Shown here: positions 48,869 through 60,760 of the stretch, in pieces | Numbering within the stretch: position 1 is the stretch's first letter | Layout of the letters: each line of letters begins with the position of its first letter | NCBI GenBank assembly: GCA_018894105.1 | Contig: CM032121.1 | Span: forward strand, 40,580,230-40,644,229 | DNA length: 64,000 nt | Origin: Jacaranda mimosifolia | Lineage: Eukaryota; Streptophyta; Magnoliopsida; Lamiales; Bignoniaceae | Direction: 5' to 3' | The notes under the pieces: generated by a model | Told to the model about the DNA's origin: nothing | The model's database searches: none | Seen by the model: the letters and a program-made list of their open reading frames with translations, nothing else | Position numbers and translations under genes: made by a program

Positions 48869-49403
48869 GGGCTGTTTACTTTGTTGGACATATCCCCCCA
48901 CATCCTTTGTTTACTTCATTTGATGAAAGTCCGGTGGATATCTCATGATTCGGTACTGTGCTCACCGTTTATGGGATGTGGAATCCTACTAATTTGGTGG
49001 GATAGAAAAATTCCACAAAACTGGGTTTGTTGGATGAGGGGTTAAATTACCCCTCAGCCCTTTGTTTGCCACGACATGATTTTTATTTTTAGTCGTAACT
49101 TTGAAGTATTATTATATATTATTAATTTTATTAGTAATAATAATTATTATATATTATTACTACTACTACTACTAATAATAATAATAATAATAAGGAAATG
49201 GTACAAACGTCAAATAGCTATTATTCACATTTTATCATCTATCAAAGTAAACAAATAATAATATTATCCATCATCATCCTGCATTTATCCCACAAAATAA
49301 ATATATTTTATCAAATATTAAATTATTTTATTCTCACTCTTCATTCCTCATTTCATCTTATCGATTATCACTCCACATTTCATATCTAAAAGTAAACGGG
49401 CCT
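48869..49403. mobile_element. Harbinger-like MITE with GGGCTGTTTACTTT ends
   Basis: Left end GGGGGCTGTTTACTTTG, right end AAAAGTAAACGGGCC. TTA precedes the left end and follows the right end, a 3-base duplication. An ACT/AAT microsatellite (about 49158-49192) lies inside. Confidence 0.7.
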
Positions 49404-49664
49404 TAAATGAAGTATATTGTTGTGCTATACTTACTTCTCAAGTATCTTTTCCAAGAAATCGACCAAATCAAAGCCAGCTAAGCATTTCCCCTCATTGGCT
49501 CAATAAGTTTGACTGTAAAATGAAAGCGTCATCTTTTAAATTTTTGGTGAAATAATACTGCATAAGATATGAGATCAGAGATAATAGTATATAAATAAAA
49601 AGATTCAAAATATTAATATATGTAAAAATAAAAAAAAATAAAAAAAAAATCAGTACTACTCTCC

Positions 49665-49740
49665 CGGAATATACGGCCCGGCCCTGTGCAACCATGGGGA
49701 TCCGCGCCCGTCCGTGCCTCCCCCACCCCGTGAACAGGGA
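49665..49740. promoter_or_regulatory. GC-rich patch upstream of the farnesol kinase gene
   Basis: A short GC-rich island (CCCGGAATATACGGCCCGGC, then GGATCCGCGCCCGTCCGTG and CCCCCACCCCG), 100-175 bases before the start codon, in an otherwise very AT-rich flank. Probably part of the promoter or leader; no defined box was recognised. Confidence 0.35.
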
Positions 49741-49839
49741 GCCAATACTGTGCTATGGTATAGTGGACAAACCCAGTAGCCAACGAAGCAATAAATTAAA
49801 TGACCAGTCCAACCAAAATTCGTCAAAACCTAACACCCA

Positions 49840-51994
49840 ATGGCATTGAAAATAGCTTTCTTCTCAATTCCTCCAAATTCTATTTCCAAAATCTGCTGCC
49901 CTTTGAAAGCGCATTGTTTCGAGTTCCGCAACCTGCTTAAACGGAAGCCGAGGAGGGGGATTCGCCGGGAGCTGAAGGCAGCTGCGGCCATGTTTTCGGA
50001 CAACACGGTTGTCAGTGACATCATCGCCACCGGTTTGTCGGGTGGGATTGCCTTGTCCTTGCTTAAGATTTGGGAACAAACGGCTAAGAGAGGCGTCTTT
50101 GACCAGGTTTACTGTTTTTATCGTTTTTTTGGTTTCTTCAATTTTTGTGCGCACAAATTGATTATCCTGTTTTTTTGGACTGGAGATGATGAGAGTTGGG
50201 GGAGATAAGGTTTATGGAAGTAATCATTTGGGAATAATGAAGTGATCTTTGTTCATATTATGAAATTCTTCGAATTGCTCCTTGACTAGTTTTTGACTTG
50301 ATCAGTTTCTAAGTTTTTCTATCTTTAGGTGTTGTAGAGATTCTTAAAATACTTGCAAGTTCCCTTGTTCAAACATTTCTTTCTCATCTTTCCCACATGT
50401 TTGCTCTTATTTTTCATTTTTTCCCCTTGTTTAGAAACTAAATCGGAAGCTTGTACACGTTACGCTTGGATTAGCGTTCATGCTTTGCTGGCCTATGTTC
50501 AGGTAATGCCAGATGAGTAAGATAGAGCTTGTCATTTTAGGTGACATAGTAATATTGATTGAGCTACTAGTAATTTGTCACAGTTCTGGTCGTCAGGGAG
50601 CAATTTTAGCAGCTCTTATTCCTGGGCTCAATATTGTTAAAATGCTTCTTTTGGGACTTGGCATTTGGAAGGATGATGCAACTGTCAAATCCATGAGCAG
50701 ATTTGGAGACCATAGGTATGTGCTGATGCAATAGAAATCAATTTGTTGAGGCGATGCCTGCACTATTACACTTGTTTCATTTACTTGGTTCATTTATATG
50801 ACGATGTATATGGATCTGAAAACCTGTCATTTGTCTAAGAATTAAGGAAATGAAACAAGATAATGCTTCAATAGTTCCATTTTAAGTGTTCAGAATTTTA
50901 GCACACTTGATACTGCTAGAAACCGTAAGGCATGTTGATATTGAACTGTCATTTCTAGTAGTTTATGATTATTGATGAAGTTGAAATGGTAAAGAAAGAG
51001 GCGTGCGTTCTGGAATCTAGAGTTTGGCTATTGCTTTCTTAAATTCAATGAATCGCCGAACTGATAGGCACTAGGCCGGCTCACACTATTGCTAGAGTCC
51101 GAGTAGAAGCTTCTAAGACTCCAGATGATTGGTTAGGGACCAAACACATGGGATGCCGAACTGATAGGCACTAGGCCGGCTCATACTATGGCTAGAGGCA
51201 GATTAGAAGCTTCTAGGACTCTAGAGGATTGGTTGGGGACCAAACCCATGAGACATCATCTTAGTTTGCTTTACTTCCCTTCTGTATAATTGGAAATTCT
51301 TATTGGCTTCTTATTTCGTAAAGTGGTTTTTCTGGTGTTCAGGGAACTACTTAAGGGGCCCTTGTACTATGCTTCCACAATCACTTTGGCCAGTGCTATT
51401 TACTGGAGAACATCTCCTATAGCAATTGCTGCAGTTTGTAACCTCTGTGCTGGTGATGGTATTGTTTTCTAAAGCAATCAGCAGCTGCAGATTCTCTCCA
51501 CCGTCATTTATAGAATTTGCTAGCATGTTATTTCCTATCACAAATGCAGAACAGAGAATGCTTGTTGTAAAATCTGTTTCAAATTTCAGTACATGGGCCT
51601 TGAATTTCTTCACAAATTTCCTTTTTTCAGGTATGGCTGATATTGTGGGCAGGCATTTTGGAAGCCAGAAACTTCCCTACAATCAAAACAAATCAGTTGT
51701 TGGTAGCATTGCGATGGCAGCTGCTGGTTTCTTGACTTCCATCGGGTAATATACTTTGCCTCATCTACCTGCTTAAACTCGGTAAATCTTTTCGCTGATG
51801 GGAAATACGTCAACAGATACATGCTTTATTTTTCCTCACTGGGGTACATTGAAGAAAGCTCTAAGATGGTTCTGGGGTTCTTGATAGTCTCCATTGCTTC
51901 TGCATTAGTTGAATCTCATCCTTTAAGCACAGAGCTTGATGACAACCTGACAGTACCCCTCACCGCTGTGTTGGTTGGCAGTTTAGTTCTCTGA
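49840..51994 (+). CDS. FOLK: Farnesol/phytol kinase family, chloroplastic (FOLK-like)
   Basis: Six exons with consistent phases: 49840-50106, 50435-50502, 50584-50715, 51343-51458, 51631-51745, 51817-51994; 291 residues. This family uses nucleoside triphosphate to phosphorylate isoprenoid alcohols (farnesol in FOLK, phytol in VTE5). Signatures include KLVHVTLGLAFMLCWPMFS, GLNIVKMLLLGLG, the conserved NLCAGDGMAD loop followed by VGRHFG, and KLPYNQNKS. Several hydrophobic segments make it a membrane protein. The N-terminal 50 residues, basic and Ser-containing, fit a plastid transit peptide. Sequence features look closer to FOLK (At5g58560) than to VTE5, but substrate is not provable by eye. 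A damaged partial copy lies 3 kb upstream. Intron 3 contains a 100-base tandem duplication. Confidence 0.88.
51055..51254 (+). repeat. 100-base tandem duplication in kinase intron 3
   Basis: Two adjacent copies with period exactly 100 bases (51055-51154, 51155-51254). Both start GCCGAACTGATAGGCACTAG and contain TTAGAAGCTTCTA or GTAGAAGCTTCTA. About 10 percent differ. Confidence 0.9.
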
Positions 51995-52474
51995 GTGTGG
52001 ACCATAACTGTATTAATTGTTATTAAAAGTTGATTATGATTACACGACATTGATTACTTGTGGACCTATTGTTGTAAAATTGGAAAGCGAACACGGCCTT
52101 GTTGTAGCACCAGCCACCTTGTCAGAGTATTAGAGTTAGTGTGGTCCATTTTCTTAGCTTCAGGATCTTTCTGAGTTAGAATTGTTTCAAGTTGTGAGTG
52201 AAATTGCTTGAGCACATTCTTGTAAGCAAAATGATCTTCTTCGCTCCATTTTTAATTACTCTTGTTCCTTTTCGGTCTATTTAACCAGTTAAAATCCTTG
52301 GGCAAAGCGATTGAATTTTGAATGTTACTTTCTTCGACCATTAAGGTGGCAAAATTTCAGATGGGATATTTTGCTTTGAACTTGGAATTAAAGTTTATAC
52401 AAAAAGAATTTTAGTTGCTATAAAGATATAACTGATCTTATGCAGCATCAACAGTACTGGCATTACATGTGCAT
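51995..52474. other. 3' flank of the kinase gene
   Basis: Probable 3'UTR and flank; no gene seen. Confidence 0.5.
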
Positions 52475-52937
52475 GGGGATGCAAACGAGTCGAGCCGAGC
52501 TTTAACCATTTTTTCAAGCTCGAGTTCGGCTCGATTCATTAGGTTAGAACTCATAATCAAGCTACAGGCTCAAGTTTGGCTTGAATTCGAACTCGAAAAG
52601 TTAAATTATTTTATAAAAAATTATAAAACTATTATATTTTATTTTATAATATTTAAAATTAGCTATAGACTCGAGTTCGGCTTGGGCTCGAAATCGAAAA
52701 GTTAAATTATTTTATAAAAAAAAATTAAAATTAGTTTATTTTATTATATATAAATATTTTTTTAAATAAAAAATATAGGTTCATGAGCTTGTGAATAAGA
52801 ATTATTTGGTTTGAGCTTGGTTCAAGCTTTAATTCTTCGAACTCGAGTTCGAACACTTATCGAACCAGCTCGTCAGGCTCGCAAGCTGGCTCGGTTCGTG
52901 TGACGCAAGCTGGCTCAGTTCGTTTGCATTCCTACTG
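52475..52937. mobile_element. hAT-like MITE with ATGTGCAT TSD
   Basis: A 463-base element. Left end GGGGATGCAAACGAGTCGAGC, reverse complement of right end CAGTAGGAATGCAAACGAACT; shared core ATGCAAACGA. It is flanked by ATGTGCAT at 52467-52474 and 52938-52945, a perfect 8-base duplication. CTCGAGTTCG/CGAACTCGAG motifs recur inside. Confidence 0.85.
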
Positions 52938-53000
52938 ATGTGCATTCTATCCTCGTACAAAGAGACGGAAGAAATTAGAACCAAAAATATCACGAAATGC

Positions 53001-53463
53001 AAGGGGCTTGTTTGTTTAGAAATTTTCAATTCATTTTTCAACTCTCAAAACTTAAATAAATAAATACTACATATTCTTCAATTTTACTCCCAAAATACAA
53101 AATTTATTTTCCAAAATATCCCTACTATTCAAACTTCCAACACATTTTCCAAAGTTTCAATTAGTTGTCTCATTATTACAAATATATATAAATATCACCA
53201 CTCATACAAGTTATATATATATACATATATAAATAATTTTAAAATACTCATTTAATCCTACTAACCGAACAAAAAGTTATTAATGTGACTCTTATCTCAT
53301 CTCAAAATATAAACGAATAAATAATTTTCTCTCAATTCATTCTCCACTTCTATCTAAAATACAAACAAACAACTATCGCATTCCCTAACTTCACTTATCA
53401 AAAATCAATTTTAGAATTTAAAATTGGGATAATGCCCTAATTCATATCCAAACAAAGCCAAGG
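53001..53463. repeat. MITE-like AT-rich element
   Basis: Left end GGGGCTTGTTTGTTTAGA, right end TCATATCCAAACAAAGCC; loosely inverted ends built on CTTTGTTTGG. No target-site duplication was identified. Confidence 0.5.
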
Positions 53464-54208
53464 CAGCACTCGTCAGTCGCCCATTGACTTTTAATTGCTG
53501 GAGTAGGTTGCTCCGCTCATCAAGGGCCTCACCGCAGGTGATTGACCGATTTGGCGGAAATTGTAAATTTGCCACTATTTTGTTTAAAAAATATATAATA
53601 ATAAATTAATACATCCAAACGACAATTTTAGATATTTTTGAGGCATTTTGGATCCTTTATTTTATTTTATATTTCAACTTGTAAAATTTATGTTAATTGT
53701 ATTTGATTTTGAATTAATTAATTTTATAAAAAAATATTTAATACATATTTCATATATTTATAAATTAGAATAGAAGATGGAATAGAGGAATTTAAGCTGC
53801 TTTTCACGATAAATGAAGAGGTTGGTGATAAACTTTTATTCTTACAAATAGATCAAGTGCAAATTTATAGTTTATATAAGTTAATTAAAAAATTACTCAT
53901 ATTTTTGTGAATAAATAGAATGTCGTGAGCTTAAGAAATTTTATTATGATGTATAAAATTTAACGTTGATAAATTCTTAGTGTATGTGTAAGTAAATAAA
54001 AAATATATATTTATTTATTAAAAAATTGAAGTGATTAAGAGTAACACGAAAAAGGGTCTACACATCTTTTATTTTTGTGGCACCTACTTTTCATTAATTT
54101 TTTTTTTTTTTTTTTTTGAATTCGCCCATTGACATTGATAAGAGGGCTGAGCCATTTGATTAGAACAACTCGATATCGAGCTGTTTCCGTAGCATTTCAA
54201 GCTCAAAA
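53464..54208. other. Promoter side of the unknown-function gene
   Basis: AT-rich; only an 18-base T run near 54100 stands out. No gene seen. Confidence 0.4.
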
Positions 54209-56392
54209 ATGGACTTGCAGAAATCGGTAATGCTATCAAGAGATCAACTGCTTTATCTCTTCGATCGATTCGCCTTTCTCACCTCACAGCCTGGTAATTT
54301 AAAATATTTACTCTCTTTTTGCTTTTTCTTTTCCTTTTTTGGTTTCTTTGCTGAAAATCGTTTGTTTCTGTTTTGGAATGTTTTCAGAGGTGAAGAAACG
54401 GATTGCTGATGCCGTCAACGATAAGCAGGTAAAGTGCTTCATAATTAGTTAAATATTGTGAATCAGAAGTTTGTGCCTGTTGAATTGCTTTGAAGCAACT
54501 TGATTATCATTATAGTTGTTGTTTCTGTTATTTTTTCTGAAGTTTGAATGTGAATTCCAGCTCTAATGCTCGTTATCCATTTCCAATATTTGTGACGTTT
54601 GAATGTGAATTGGAGCTCCAATGCTCATTATCCATTGCCAATAATTGTGGAAACTGCAAACTAAGTTCGTATGTACCTTATGCAATATTGAATGTTTCAG
54701 GTTGTTTTAAATTGAATTTGAAGTGTAGTTTAGAGGTAACTTAGAAATGCATATCCAAATTCTTAATCTCGTTTGACACGAGATTCCTGGTTTTATTATT
54801 CTTAATATGATTCTGTTTATGTATTATTAGCAATTGGATTTTAATGTATACAGGAAGCTGTAGCTGTAACTACTGCAATTCAAGAGGAGATATTTTTAGA
54901 GATGGGAGTTGGTGAGTGGTTCTAGTTGAAAGCTTTTCTGTTTGTTGCAGCATCTCTTTGTAGATTAGCATATTATGCTTGCAGAGAGCATTCCTGCAGA
55001 AAGCAATGGTGCTTGGATTGATAAATTTTTTAATTGAAGAAACTGCCTTCATCTGTTTCCTTTCTATATTTGAAAATCTAGTGCAGGATGCATCTGCTAA
55101 TACTTGCTTTTATTTGCAGATCCTCAGTTTGGTCTGGCTTGCTTGGGAAAAGTAAACATGGCTTATGAGAATGATCAAGATTTGATGATTCAGTTTTATG
55201 GTTTTGTAGCAAAGTAAGTATTATATCTATGTTTCTGTGCAGCATGTCACCATCCGACGACGCAACTTTAAACTCCTCTAAAGTTTTTGTTCAATATGTT
55301 TGACTTTCTGGTTAAATGCTAGTTCTGCAATAATGAATCTATTGACTCTTAAATGGATATAATCTAAATTCTTCAATATAAGGAATTACGTGCCTATTGC
55401 TGACTGTACATTTATCAAGCAAGATTTTCAATTTCATTATCAAATTTTGGAACAGTTTGATGTGCGTGATTGCTCTCTCCCTTCTTCCCTAGATGCAATC
55501 AGTAATAAAAACTCACAATCCTTTGGGGATTTACAATGGGTAGATCTATAGGACATACACAAAACTACCTTCCTTCCTTAGGCCCTTCCAATTCCGACGT
55601 CTTAGTTTGTCTTGCAATTTTATTCTCGCTCAGGGAAAAATGTTACACGTTCGATCCAATTTTATGAAATTGACTTCTCATATGTACTATATTCTGTTGA
55701 CTTGAAAGGGAGGAGATAGCTTGTGAGGAGGCAGAGCTTGGGCCTGAAAATTTTGCGGAAAGAATGGAAATGCAACAGTCTTTACAAGAACAGGTTTATT
55801 GTTTAGTTTTGTAAATCAATAGACTTATTATAAACAATGGATAGCTTGGATTAACATATCTACAGCAATTGGAGATGCTGAAGCACATGCGCAAATATCA
55901 GCTGGATGATCAGTCTGCAATCCTTGAGAAGGTGTGCTTTTCGAAATTAGTTTGTGTTTATTTTAGGCCTACGATCATAGTGCTTGCCTTCAGTTTTGCA
56001 TTCTTTTGATCTCAATTTTTTTTTCCCATTTACTTTTATATATCAACATACCTCATGTACATCCAGCTGAGTTGCTATAAGGCCTTACCCACACTTAATT
56101 AGCTTCTGTTTGTCATACTGAGCCGTGACTTAATTCACTGGGTCGAAATGGATACATTCAAGCTTTGAGTAGTTTGCCTGTGATGATTTTCATTTGTCTT
56201 TATTAACTAATTGTCAGTACTATTAATTCCTTCAAGACCTCAATTTAGAATATAAGGAGCTATCTTGTGCTAGTGCAGATCCACCAACAAATGGAGCAGG
56301 CCAACTTTCAATCTGAGGCATCTCTTTTGTCAGATGAGGAGATCCAGGACATTGTTAGAAGAAGGGTCTCACCTGTATTTCAGCCAATGTAA
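54209..56392 (+). CDS. Conserved plant protein of unknown function
   Basis: Seven exons with consistent phases: 54209-54293, 54388-54428, 54854-54911, 55120-55213, 55709-55793, 55866-55931, 56279-56392; 180 residues. I do not recognise a named family with certainty, though the text reads like a real conserved soluble protein: 'LSRDQLLYLFDRFAFLTSQP', 'VKKRIADAVNDKQEAVAVTT', 'QFGLACLGKVNMAYENDQDL'. Residues about 112-165 are rich in Gln, Glu and Met with heptad-like spacing (ERMEMQQSLQEQQLEMLKHM), suggesting a coiled coil. The end VRRRVSPVFQPM is basic. There is no signal peptide or membrane segment. The stop codon overlaps a GTAAGA donor-like string, so a longer isoform with another exon is possible. 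Confidence 0.8.
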
Positions 56393-56933
56393 GAGTTTCA
56401 ATTATATATGTATTCTACTTTAAAAATTCTTCTTGAAGGACAGCTTTCTATTCTACTTGTTGCTGGTAATGTGTAAACATTGAATTATCTCTACAGCCCT
56501 CGTCTTTTTTCTTTGCATATCTCATGGGCACCGCATCGACCTACTAATTTATCTTGCATTCTCCTCACACTTTTTCTCAAAGTGTATTGTAGTTAACATG
56601 TACTAAAGCAAATATTGCAAACTTTACACATTGCTTTTTCTTTGAAGAAGTGGCATCAAAAGTTAAATAATTCCTCGAGCCCAAGCTCAAAGCCCAAAGC
56701 CCAAAGCCTACAAGTTGGAATTAAATTTGATCCATAACTAACAATATACCTCATTAAAAATTGCTCAAATGCTGCCAACTGTATGACTCATTATACTGTC
56801 TTCATCCTTCTCTGAACTTTGAATACCTGTTATAAGATGCTTTCATATGCATGATAACAAAAAAATAGCACTTCCTTTTCTGTACTTGAAAATCCTAAAA
56901 CAAGTAGAAATATATTAAATGAGCAACACACAA

Positions 56934-56973
56934 GTGGAGATGGCCGAGTTGGTCTAAGGCGCCAGATTAAGGT

Positions 56974-57006
<33 letters not shown>

Positions 57007-57014
57007 TCTCCACA
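56934..57014 (+). tRNA. tRNA-Leu (anticodon AAG)
   Basis: An 81-base cloverleaf. Acceptor stem GTGGAGA pairs with TCTCCAC, followed by discriminator A. D arm contains GGCCGAGTTGGTCTAAGGC; anticodon arm CCAGA-TTAAGGT-TCTGG gives anticodon AAG. A long class II variable arm (TCCGAAAGGGC) and T arm GTGGGTTCAAATCCCAC follow. The A box (TGGCCGAGTTGG) and B box (GGTTCAAATCC) promoters are intact. A TTTT terminator follows at about 57020. No intron. Confidence 0.97.
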
Positions 57015-57032
57015 ATTTATTTTCATTGTTTG

Positions 57033-57470
57033 CCCTTTTAATTTTAAGTTATAATAACTTTTGCTCAGCCATGTTGCACCTAACAACACTTTCTACTTAA
57101 TTAGAAAGTCCGCAAGTTATTATCATATTTTTTCCTTCTAATTTTGAGTAATAATAACTTTTGCTCAAGCATACTGCACTCCAACACTTTCTACTTAATT
57201 AAAATTTTTAATTGATAATAACTTTTACTCAAGCATATTGCACTAGCAACACTTTCTACTTAATTAGAAAGTCCGCAAATTATTGTCATCTTTTTTTCCT
57301 TTTAATTTTGAGTAATAATAATTTTACACTTTCTACTTAATTAAAATTTTTAAGTGATAATAATTTTTGTTCAAGTATATTGCACTAGCAACACTTTCTA
57401 CTTATTTAGAAAGTGCGCAAGTTATTATATTTTTTTTCTTCAATAATAATAATTTTGCTCAAGTAATAAT
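57033..57470 (+). repeat. AT-rich tandem repeats after the tRNA
   Basis: Imperfect repeats of roughly 60-125 bases, each with TAATAATAACTTTTGCTCA, GCACTA(G)CAACACTTTCTAC and TTAGAAAGTCCGCAA-type blocks, occurring about four to six times with partial units. Confidence 0.8.
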
Positions 57471-57473
57471 CAA

Positions 57474-57900
57474 CAGCGACGAGCTCACATGCTCCCTAGG
57501 ATAAACCTATTGATAAGGTTTTTTAATCTACTCCCCCACTCTAAAAGCTAACCAGATTTATTTACTTGATACTCGATCCTCAAAATTTAGGGTACCCATA
57601 AATATTCATTCGAATTAGGAGATTAAAAATATTCAATTCAAACAAAAAAATACTCAATCGAGACGGATTGAGTACCCATACCCGAACCGGATGTCCACCC
57701 CACAGCCAGTCTGCACTTGCACATATTCGATCACCACAAACCGCAATTTACTTCCAAAAAAAGGAAAAATCAGCTGCGACGAGCTCACATATTCTAAGGA
57801 TAAAGCTACTGATAAGGTTTTATTCTGTTCCCTTCCGCAGAAAGTTAACCAGTCTGCACTTGCACATCTCCAAGTGTAAGCACAAACTGCCGTTTCACTT
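57474..57900 (+). repeat. Duplicated promoter segment of bL27c gene
   Basis: A segment starting GCGACGAGCTCACAT and running through a TGATAAGGTTTT motif, AAGCTAACCAG and CAGTCTGCACTTGCACAT to AATTTACTTCCAAA occurs twice: from about 57474, and again from about 57770 to the bL27c leader. In the first copy about 145 bases (57557-57702) interrupt the junction that is continuous in the second (AACCAGTCTGCAC, 57847-57859). Confidence 0.75.
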
Positions 57901-57991
57901 CAACAAAATATTCAAATTGCAAATCCAATTTCTAACATCTTTTCTTTTTCGTTGTTTCATTTTGGCAGGCAATAATTATTTGTAGATAATA

Positions 57992-59804
57992 ATGGCTGCT
58001 GTGAGTTTGAGTTTCAATTTGGTAGGGGCGTTCAAAGGACTTTCCATTGGTTCCAGCTCATCGTCCTCCTTTTGCAGAGGCGACTTCGGTTCGATTCACG
58101 TAGGGCAAAACGCCGCTGCTTCGTTCCCGATTAAATCGCCGCTGACGATTGAGTCGGCGCACAAGAAAGGAGCTGGAAGCACTAAGAATGGCCGTGATTC
58201 CCCGGGACAGCGGCTCGGAGTCAAAATCTTCGGCGACCAAGTCGCCAAGCCTGGCTCCATCATCGTTCGCCAACGCGGCACCAAGGTTTGAACCTTTCTT
58301 ATCTCGATGTTTTCTTTTGCTTTTTTCTCTTACGTTGTGTCTGGACTTCGGATTTGCTGAAGAAAGCGCCATAGAACCTTACACTTATATTAAAGGATTA
58401 TGATCTCCTTGAGTTTTGCTTGCTGTGTGTACATGTGAGTTTAGGCTTGCTTTACACTATTTCTGGATGAACTAGGTTACATGAAAAACTCATTTTATGT
58501 GGCTAAGGAATTTATGCAGTTGCTTTATGAATAAAATATTCATCCGATTTCAAGTACCTCGTTGTGTTCTGCATTTGCAGCATAAATGTCTAACTGGATG
58601 TGGTGCAAATAATTTGTTTGATTTGTATATTAGTTCGCTTGCTTCAAGGCACATGTTATTGAATTTGCCACTGAATTCCAAAATGTACATTTGCAAAATA
58701 ATGCGACAGCAAAGGTGACCTTCTGAGAATGCGCACGACAATGTCTGAGATTATATCTTTACGGTATTAAAAGGAGGTGAAATGAATTCGCGACATGGTG
58801 TGTATGCGTACTAGTTGTTATTGTTTAAAAAGGCTGGGATTGCAGTTGATCACCACGAAGATAGAGACAGCCTAAAGAAATGTTGATCAAATAACTTTTT
58901 CTATGGATGTTGTATCATTTGCTGTAGTTTATGTTACTTCTCCCAAATACAGAATTTGACGTTGGTAATGGGGCCAATCTTGTTTCTTATATTTGATTTA
59001 TCCCTTTCCTGTAAAATTGTGGACATGCTAAAACCACAGGTGGTACAAGTAACTTCCTAGGATTAGAGATGTTCTGTTACATTATCTGCCAAATTATGCA
59101 CCTTCAGCATAGCAGTTGAGAAGGGGGGTGAAGGACGTGTGACTTGCCTCTTTAAAAACTTCTGGCTATCAGTTGTGCATACTCATCACCTTTGAAATTA
59201 ATTTATATTGTTTCATTTCTGAGGCCTCTTCTTTGTGTTACTTGATGCATCAACTTCATTGTAATAATGAAACTTCTATGGTGCTTGACTTTTCGAATAC
59301 AAATCTGCCTTGAATTTTCTGGTATTTTAAAGACTGTGGTATGGATTTGTTGACGAGGATAGCGCTCTGAATTAAGCTATCATTTTAGCTTGAATCTATT
59401 CAATCATATAACTGGTGTTTCCCATCATATGTGCAGTTTCATCCAGGGAAGAACGTTGGGCTTGGCAGGGATCATACTCTTTTCTCCTTGATAGATGGAC
59501 TAGTCAAATTTGAGAAGTTTGGACCTGATAAGAAAAAGGTAAGGTTCATCTTCATTAACCAGCTACTTATTTACTTCCAACAACGGAAGAATCCACAATA
59601 GCTTATGACTTACTTAATATGCAGGTAAGTGTATATCCTCGTGAGGTGCAGCCTGAGAACCCCAATAGTTACAGAGCACGAAAGAGAGAGTCCTTCAGAT
59701 TACAGCGTGAGCGAAGAAGAGCAAGAAGAGAAGGTTCTGTACCTGAACCACAACTAGTACTTGCTTCTGCTGCTGAAGGCTCTGAAGATAGTCCCACTTG
59801 TTAA
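57992..59804 (+). CDS. RPL27: Plastid ribosomal protein bL27c
   Basis: Three exons: 57992-58285, 59437-59538, 59625-59804; 191 residues. A Ser-rich transit peptide covers about residues 1-55. The mature protein begins with the [15 protein letters not shown] motif (residue 56 onward), the L27 N-terminal tail that reaches the peptidyl-transferase centre of the 50S subunit. [25 protein letters not shown] and [14 protein letters not shown] are family hallmarks. A basic C-terminal extension ([20 protein letters not shown]), seen in plastid L27, follows. The first ATG is used because the transit peptide starts there. Nuclear gene for plastid translation. Confidence 0.96.
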
Positions 59805-60760
59805 CCAGATGAAAGCGACCATTTGTGTATTCACACAAGGAATCATGAGTACACCGTGTAACTGTGGTTTGCCTTAACTAGTTTGTTTTGTTTTTGCTAA
59901 TGTTTTAGTCATGACAATGTTGATCTCTTTGTAAGGAAAAAACTGCAAGAGGAGAGTTGTGAAACAGAGAATTTTATTGAAAGAGAAGGAGAAACTTAAA
60001 AGAGAGAGAAGAACAGTATCCTGCTTTCTAAAGACATTTGTTGCATGCTTGGTTGAGAAAGGAGGGTTGGGGGGGGGGGGGGGGGGGAAGGATAGTGAGC
60101 AAGCAGAGGTCTGTAGAGAGAGGAGAGAGGAGGGAACAGGGAGGGAGAGGCAGGGTAGAGAGTGAGGGGAGGGGGCTGGGGGAGGAATTGGGAGGTTCTG
60201 GAAGGAGAGTTAGAAGGGGATGGGGGCAGAGAGTAGGGGAGGGAGGAAGGAGATGTAACTACATTTGTTATGAGTACTGAATAGTAATAGAAAATATCAT
60301 TTGATTGAATAGTGGACCCAATCTTTTGAATTGTAGTCAATATTTTATTGCAAATAATTCCGACAATTTTAGGAGAAAAGAAGGCATTTACCTATATTGG
60401 GCAAGTAGCTTGAACAGAAGAGATGTGAGAAAAAATGATATGGGCCTGTTAATCACGCAAGCTCCAATGCCAATCAGGCATTTGGTGCAGCAATTGGAAT
60501 CCATACATTCTATGAGAGCACATGATTCACCTTTAGGGTCAATGCAGCAGGGCGAATCCAGTATAATAACCTATTTCTAATTCTCGATTAGTGAAAATCC
60601 CATCTCTAAGTCAGGCACAATTGGGAAAATTTCAGCCAAAAATCTGTATTGAAAACAAAATGACCAGCTAATATTTATCATAATATCCTATATGCCAAGC
60701 CTATATACAATGTTACTCATAGGGTGGAATTCAGATGTCTCAGACTAATGTAACATCAAA
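59805..60760. other. 3' flank of bL27c with purine-rich tract
   Basis: After the stop codon there is a purine-rich stretch (59940-60250) with a G run of about 19 (60069-60087) and GAGAGGAGGGA-type repeats. Long frames across it on both strands are low-complexity artefacts. No gene seen. Confidence 0.6.

Noticed and set aside
59996..60340. 114-codon Pro/Ser-rich frame
   Set aside because: It is the complement of a low-complexity purine tract with a long G run.
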